The position numbers and the translations under genes are program-made. Positions 59,248 to 64,000 of a stretch of 64,000 bases of DNA are shown here, in pieces. The stretch comes from Isoetes taiwanensis (lineage: Eukaryota; Streptophyta; Lycopodiopsida; Isoetales; Isoetaceae), in assembly GCA_021234155.1 (NCBI GenBank), contig JAJEKV010000013.1:11992669-12056668 (forward strand), in the 5' to 3' direction. Within the stretch, counting starts at the first letter, position 1. Each line of letters starts with the position of its first letter. The notes below the pieces were generated by a model that ran no database searches, was not told where the DNA came from, and was given only the letters and a program-made list of their open reading frames with translations.

Positions 59248-59820
59248 ATGGCAGAATCAGGAGTCCTGTATGCACCGGCCTCCATAGCAGCGGTAAAAGA
59301 CTTGGGAAGTCCGGCAGGGCTAATTTTTGGAACAAAAAACTCACATCTTCATAAAAGATGGAAGCCAGGTGCAAGATTCGGCATCAAATCGTTAAAGATA
59401 CGCGCCGTGCAAGTAAGTGCAGAAAAAGATCACGTACGAACACCGGAACCAGGATTTTTCGAAGCAGAGGCGCCGATTGGCAAGGTAGAATGCACTGGTG
59501 TTGGATGCAGGCCGATCTTTGAAGAAGAAGAGGAAGAGGAAAAAGAAGAAGAAAACTTACCAGAAATGGAGCCGGAGCCGATCTTGAAGCTGCCGGAGTT
59601 CCTAGGTTATGATTCTGCAGATAGGTTTTTCCAAGACCTAATCTCTCTTGGAAGCCATAGCCCGGCCCTGCTTTGCGGATATGCGGATTTCGCATGGAAA
59701 GGGCTTCACAACAAATCAACGGCTGAGAAGCTTTACGAGGAGGCTTTGGCTGCATCCAACGGTGATATTTATGTGATGGGCAACTACGCCCATTTCCTTT
59801 GGCAGGCCGATGATACATAA
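59248..59820 (+). CDS. Plastid-type TPR-like protein, possibly truncated
   Basis: An intact 190-residue frame. The first ~60 residues are rich in Ser, Ala, Lys and Arg with few acids, fitting an organellar transit peptide (inference). Residues ~85-110 form an acidic run (EEEEEEEKEEE). The C-terminal part has AEKLYEEALAASNGDIYVMG and NYAHFLWQAD, which match the TPR-like A-x-x-x-Y-x-x-A…Y-A-x-F-L-W pattern of a plant TPR-like family. Those relatives usually continue with more repeats, so the protein may be cut short here. The stop sits inside a 52-bp tandem duplication. Intact frame and typical composition argue for a real gene. Confidence 0.6.
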   Translation: MAESGVLYAPASIAAVKDLGSPAGLIFGTKNSHLHKRWKPGARFGIKSLKIRAVQVSAEKDHVRTPEPGFFEAEAPIGKVECTGVGCRPIFEEEEEEEKEEENLPEMEPEPILKLPEFLGYDSADRFFQDLISLGSHSPALLCGYADFAWKGLHNKSTAEKLYEEALAASNGDIYVMGNYAHFLWQADDT

Positions 59821-59919
59821 CAAAGGTATGGAGCTTTAGAGTTTGTATATACGATTTATTAAGAGAACATAACAAAGGTATGGAGCTTTAGAGTTTGTAT
59901 ATACGATTTTATTAAGAGA
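59815..59919. repeat. 52-bp tandem duplication spanning the TPR gene stop codon
   Basis: Units of about 52 bp at 59815-59866 and 59867-59919 both begin ACATAACAAAGGTATGGAGC. The TAA of the first unit is the stop of the TPR-like frame. The two differ by one T in a run. Confidence 0.9.
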
Positions 59920-59931
59920 TTGACAACCTTC

Positions 59932-60320
59932 CAGGCCTGAACCATCAGCATGAACACCAAGTTTGCCATTAGCCTTGCTTGGATTTGACTATCAACAGGA
60001 ATTTCGCACCATTACAATTATGTTAAGTGTTATCTGCCACATATCATAGCACACTTCTCATCGCCTAAAAACATCATCATGAATACCAAGCTTGTCATTG
60101 GCCTCAGTTTCATTATCAATAGGAGTTTCACATGATTACAAATATGTTAAGTGTTATCTGCCACATATGAAAGCACACTTATCATCGCTTAGGCCTAAAG
60201 CATCAACCAGAACACCAAGCTTGGCATTAGCCTTAGACTAATTATCAACAGGAATTTTGCATGATTACACTTATTTTATGTGCCATCTACTACATCTCAA
60301 AACATACTATTGCTTATGAC
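59932..60320. repeat. Minisatellite, three ~125-bp units
   Basis: Three imperfect units share ACACCAAG(C/T)TTG(C/G)CATTAGCC, ATTATCAACAGGAATTT and TGTTAAGTGTTATCTGCCAC. They are diverged by substitutions and small indels. Non-coding. Confidence 0.8.
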
Positions 60321-60605
60321 CACATCATCTTCCACATGGACAATAAATTCTCCCCACTAGTATGAGAGAGATGTTTATGTAAAAGCATTATGGTGTGCAC
60401 CACCCGTCCATGCCCTTATCTACCTTCATTTTCCTATGCTAGATTCCTCTATTCTTTATCTCGAAATAAGACCTATACAAACTTACTTCATGAGCAATTA
60501 AGATAATGATAAGCTTGTGAGGTTTCCATGAGATATCTATCTTATAAAAATAGATCCTCCATTTCAAAGACACGATGTTGGTCAAAAGGGCCCCCCAAAT
60601 CCCCC

Positions 60606-61075
60606 CCTCCCTCCCTCTATCTCTTTCTGATTTTTCCATCAACCTATATTTCTTGACTTTCTTTATTTGCATATAGGGGCATGCTATTGCTTGTTTTCGA
60701 AATTCTTATAACAAAATTACAAAATTTAAGGTTTTCCAATTTCGAAAGTTTCCAATTTCGGATATTTGCATATAGGGGCATGCCGAAATTGGTTTTGCAA
60801 TTTCAGAAAATTTGGAAAAATTTCCTACATGCCAATTTTGGAAATTTTGGAAATTGGCATTTTCTATATGCCAGTTTCGGAAAATTTCAATTTCCACTGG
60901 TCTTCCAAATGTGTTTGTTGCTGTCGATTTCGGAATCTTGGAATTCTCTCTCTCTCCAAATTTCGAAATGCCAAACTTTCGAAATTGGAAAACCAATTTC
61001 GGCATGCACCCTCCCTCTATATTTCTTGATTTTCTTTATTTGCATATAGGAGCATGCTATTGCTTGTTTCAGAGA
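60606..61075. repeat. Direct repeats flanking a palindromic MITE
   Basis: Two copies of a roughly 65-bp segment (about 60645-60697 and 61019-61071) contain TATATTTCTTGA(C/T)TTTCTT and TTTGCATATAGG(G/A)GCATGC. Between them lies the GAAATT-rich MITE-like element. A partial third TTTGCATATAGGGGCATGC occurs at its left edge. Confidence 0.75.
60777..61006. mobile_element. MITE-like element, GAAATT-rich
   Basis: Termini are GCATGCCGAAATTGGTTTT at the left and its exact reverse complement at the right, about 230 bp apart. Similarity continues further inward. The interior is a series of short GAAATT/AATTTC palindromes. No coding capacity. The duplication size cannot be fixed because GCATGC is itself palindromic. 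A partial second copy of the end (GGTTTTCCAATTTCGAAAGT) occurs at 60730-60750, so insertions may be nested. Confidence 0.65.
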
Positions 61076-61078
61076 GAG

Positions 61079-63730
61079 AAGTGAAGTGAAGTGAAGTGTA
61101 TTATTCTGTCGTTTAAAGATCATCAGGTCTATGAGACGTTTAGAAAAACATTTTCAAAGTAAAAAACATCCTCTTGTGAAGAGCCTTCACTAGGGGGCTC
61201 GTTATCAAGCTCGCTCTCCTCTTCCTCACCAAGAATATTTTTAGATATTTTAACAGCCTTCTCCCTCAATTGTAGCATATTCATCAAGAAACTTGCAACA
61301 GGAGTTGCTGTAGACTGAAAAAAGAGATAAGATCTGTGATCCCACCCTTCTATCTACTCCTAAGTGCTTGGTATGCCGGACACTTTAAAATCACGTGTTC
61401 TTCATCCTCAATCTCATTCGATCCACATGCCCTACAAAGTCTGTGCTCACGAGCGATTCTCGACCATCTTCCTACCTCAACATCTAGGTGGTGTGCACTC
61501 AACCTCATTCTGCAAATAACATGTCTTTTCTTGGTAGAAATATTGTCGTTAAGGTAACTCATCTCATACAATGTAGGATTTATCTTCTCCTTGTAGTGCA
61601 ACATCTTTGTGTCTGGTCTAGACTAAATCTGGCTAATGATCGTCTCCTTAACCCATTCCCTAATCCAGTCCTTATTGTGTTCCAGATCCTCAATGCAAAG
61701 CCCCCATTTCCTCAACCACACCATGCCTTTCGCATACCAACCCCGATCAAAAGATACCTTCAAAGCTAAACGAGGAAGACTATCTTCCTCGAAACCACCC
61801 ACTTTGCTCAAGTAGGTTAGAAATTGGCACAAAGCCTCACATTCTAGTGGCATCATACCACGTTTAATTTTAACCCCAAGTTCAGCATGTAGAAATCTTT
61901 TTTGCACCTTTTTAATTTTTTGTCGTAACTCTAATGATAACCTCGGCCCCCAAACCTCACATCCATAAAGCACAACTGCCTGCACCAATGTCTTGAATAG
62001 CGTCTTTTTCATACTGAAATTCCAAACATATGCCTTAACACATTTTCTCTGCATTGCAGAGAAAGCTTTGAGCCCTCCATTTATCCTCTGCTCTACTGTC
62101 TAATTCCATCGAAAATTCTTTTCCACAATGATTCCCAAGTACTTATAAGATGTAGAGATCTCTATTGCCCTTATAAAAGAACTCATAATTTTTATCCAGA
62201 GTGGTCTAAAAAATCACCACATTAGTTTTGCTCAGGTTCACCTGCAATCCTTTGGCATCACAAAAGAGGCCAAAGAATTCAAGTGCCTCTGCATTTCTTC
62301 TTTACCCTGAGCAATCAACACGATGTCATCTGCATATAAAAGCAAGAGAATGACATAACGAGCTAAAGGAGTTCCCTCCTCTCGATGGTTTTTTATCCAC
62401 TCCTCTAATTCATCAATAAATATACCAAAAAGTGTCTGCGACATAGGACACCCCTGTTTAATCCCGATATTGCTGATCACCGCCTCGTCACATTTATTAT
62501 TAAATGGAGTGGATAGTTTGACTAATACTTTCTCATACAACAATCTCACAGCATCTCTATATTCTTCAGGTACGTCGATGCCTCCAAACTAGCCCAAAGG
62601 TTACCTCTACACACTGTGCCAAAAGCCTTAGTGCAATCCACAAACGCAGACAAACAAAGGTCTTCGAGTTCCTTTAACCGCATCTATCATGGCCCGAAAA
62701 GTGACAAGGTGGTCTATTGTGGATTTCTGTGGCCGAAAATCCACCTATCCCTTAACTCTAACCCCATGCATTTCTCTCCACATGCTAATTTTATGTTCAA
62801 CAATTGTGACGTACAACTTAGCAAACAAGTTACTAACTATGATCATTCTGTAATTGTTAGGATCTCTTTTATCTCCCGCCTTATGTATTGGGACGACCCA
62901 ATTAACTTTCCATGATGAAGGAAAACCTTCCTTAACTGCTGCATTAAACATTAGTGTAAGCCCCTCCACCACCTTAGGCCCTGCCCACTTTAGAAGTTCT
63001 GCCACTAAACCTTGGGAATCAGTTGCCTTTCTATTCGCCAACTTGTTAAGCCCCCATCTTTGTCTGAAAAAACAAAATTACATTTCCTTCCATGCCATCC
63101 ATCTTATATGCCATCCACATGGTAAAGTTTCTTTACCTGGTCTATCAAAGTGTTTGCATTCAAACTGTTTCTTTCATGCCTATCTTGCTTGAGCTTTTTT
63201 CAAAATTTGAAAGGGTCTGTAAGCAATTCCCCAATCAACTCTTCCTGTTTACGCTGCAAGAAAGCTCTCTTCTTTGCTTTCACAAGAGTTTTAAACTCTT
63301 TGATCCGCTGCCCCCTAATCGCTCCCATTGCCTCCTTATATTGCTTTCTTTTTTCTCTACATTCCATGTCAAACCAGCCATTACAGGGTAAACCTTTCTG
63401 TGTACGCCCAAAAGGAAAGCATATTTGCGTTGCACTAGAAATTTAGGTATGGAGAGTGCTTATTTCATCCGCCCCTTTAAGCCATACTACATGCTCATAT
63501 CGCATAAATCTTTCTTCCTCTCCACCACATATACATGTCCAGAGCCACTAGAATTCGTTTCTATATCTTCCCGTCGCACACAAGGGACCCGGATAGACAC
63601 AATAACTGGTACATGATTCGATTCACTTCTCTCATCCATGATTTGTAAGGATATGACACTCTCCACAAAATGTGCTGCCGCAATAAAATAGTCCACTACG
63701 CTTTTGCCTCTGCATGTACATTTAGAGAGG
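61079..63730 (-). mobile_element. LINE-A copy, largest in the window
   Basis: Reading leftwards: endonuclease end with GKSVVDYFIAAAHF and ESNHVPVIVSI (63487-63720; the usual SDH is SNH here). Then an RT lead-in with VNWVVPIHKAGDKRDPNNYR (62745-63041). Then the RT core, SNIGIKQGCPMSQTLFGIFI and LLLYADDIVLIAQGKEEMQ (62238-62549, intact YADD). Then AMQRKCVKAYVWNF…VVLYGCEVWGP (61623-62054) and the terminal zinc finger LCRACGSNEIEDEEHVILKC (61350-61604). The 3' end has the hairpin AGATC-ATCA-GGTCT (61117-61130) and the tail (GTGAA)n. Frames are separated by stops. The 5' end is cut near 63730, next to another copy's tail. Confidence 0.87.
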
Positions 63731-63761
63731 GAAAGAGAGAGAGGGAGGGAGGGAGGAGAGA

Positions 63762-64000
63762 GAAATGAAATGAAATGAAATATGTATTTAATACATCTGC
63801 AGACCACTAGGTCTATGAGACGTTCAAAACCATACATTTAACATTATAGAAAATATCCTCTAATGCATCCTCAGAAAGAAATGCATCAGATCTCTCCCAC
63901 TTATCCTCCTCTTTCTCATTAACACCAGCATCCTTTAGCACTGCATCCCTTTGTTCACTTTGTTTCCTAGCAATTCAAAAAAGGTAACCAACTCAGTATA
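63762..64000 (-). mobile_element. 3' end of a further LINE-A copy, continuing past the window
   Basis: A (AAATG)n tail at 63764-63781 preceded by GGGA/GAGA repeats, then the hairpin AGACC-ACTA-GGTCT (63801-63814) followed by ATGAGACG. It occupies the same relative position as in the other copies. The body lies to the right of the window. Confidence 0.75.

Overview
This is repeat-dense eukaryotic nuclear DNA, most probably from a land plant. The plant call rests on a three-exon ribosomal protein uL6/RPL9 gene behind telo-box motifs (AAACCCTA), a Ty3/gypsy retrotransposon, a plant-type cytochrome P450 fragment, a plant-like mitochondrial ATPase-inhibitor exon and a TPR-like protein. A non-seed plant such as a fern is a guess from the transposon families. 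No rRNA, complete tRNA, CRISPR or prokaryotic operon was seen.

Layout. 1-3.7 kb: a decayed minus-strand Ty3/gypsy element whose protease is split by a 591-bp hAT-type MITE with 8-bp target duplications. 3.7-5.8 kb: unclear, AT-rich. 5.8-7.6 kb: LINE fragments and a long GATA microsatellite. 7.9-9.6 kb: nothing recognisable. 9.6-18.0 kb: the most unusual part. It has a broken minus-strand DUF7869-like gene, a 0.9-kb foldback structure, and a broken plus-strand spliced gene with ParB-like and adenine-methyltransferase-like segments, linked by many copies of the palindrome GTGTATTCCGGAATACAC. 18-24 kb: mostly featureless, with minisatellite-like patches. 24.1-26.1 kb: an intact TMEM42-like gene (minus) and a divergent two-exon gene of unknown function (plus). 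26-29 kb: tandem duplications and no clear gene. 29.0-30.9 kb: an L1-type LINE with poly(A) and a 13-bp target duplication. 32.0-34.8 kb: a second LINE family (here LINE-A) interrupted by a head-to-tail dimer of an unclassified element. 34.8-40.0 kb: a GC-rich LINE (here LINE-B). 40.7-41.6 kb: a 19-bp satellite. 42.3-43.2 kb: intact RPL9. 46.8-49.0 kb: a dead pogo/CENP-B-like transposase. 52.6-54.0 kb: a P450 relic and an ATPase-inhibitor-like exon. 54.9-58.7 kb: a second LINE-B copy. 59.2-59.8 kb: the TPR-like gene. 59.9-61.1 kb: a minisatellite and a palindromic MITE. 61.1-64.0 kb: two more LINE-A copies.

The few host genes (TMEM42-like, RPL9, probably the ATPase inhibitor and the TPR-like gene) are unrelated housekeeping genes scattered among mobile elements. 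Two observations stand out. First, the 9.6-18 kb region may be a large DNA element carrying a DUF7869 protein, a ParB/methylase-like protein and dispersed palindromes. Second, all non-L1 LINE copies share a small 3' hairpin followed by a different microsatellite tail in each copy.
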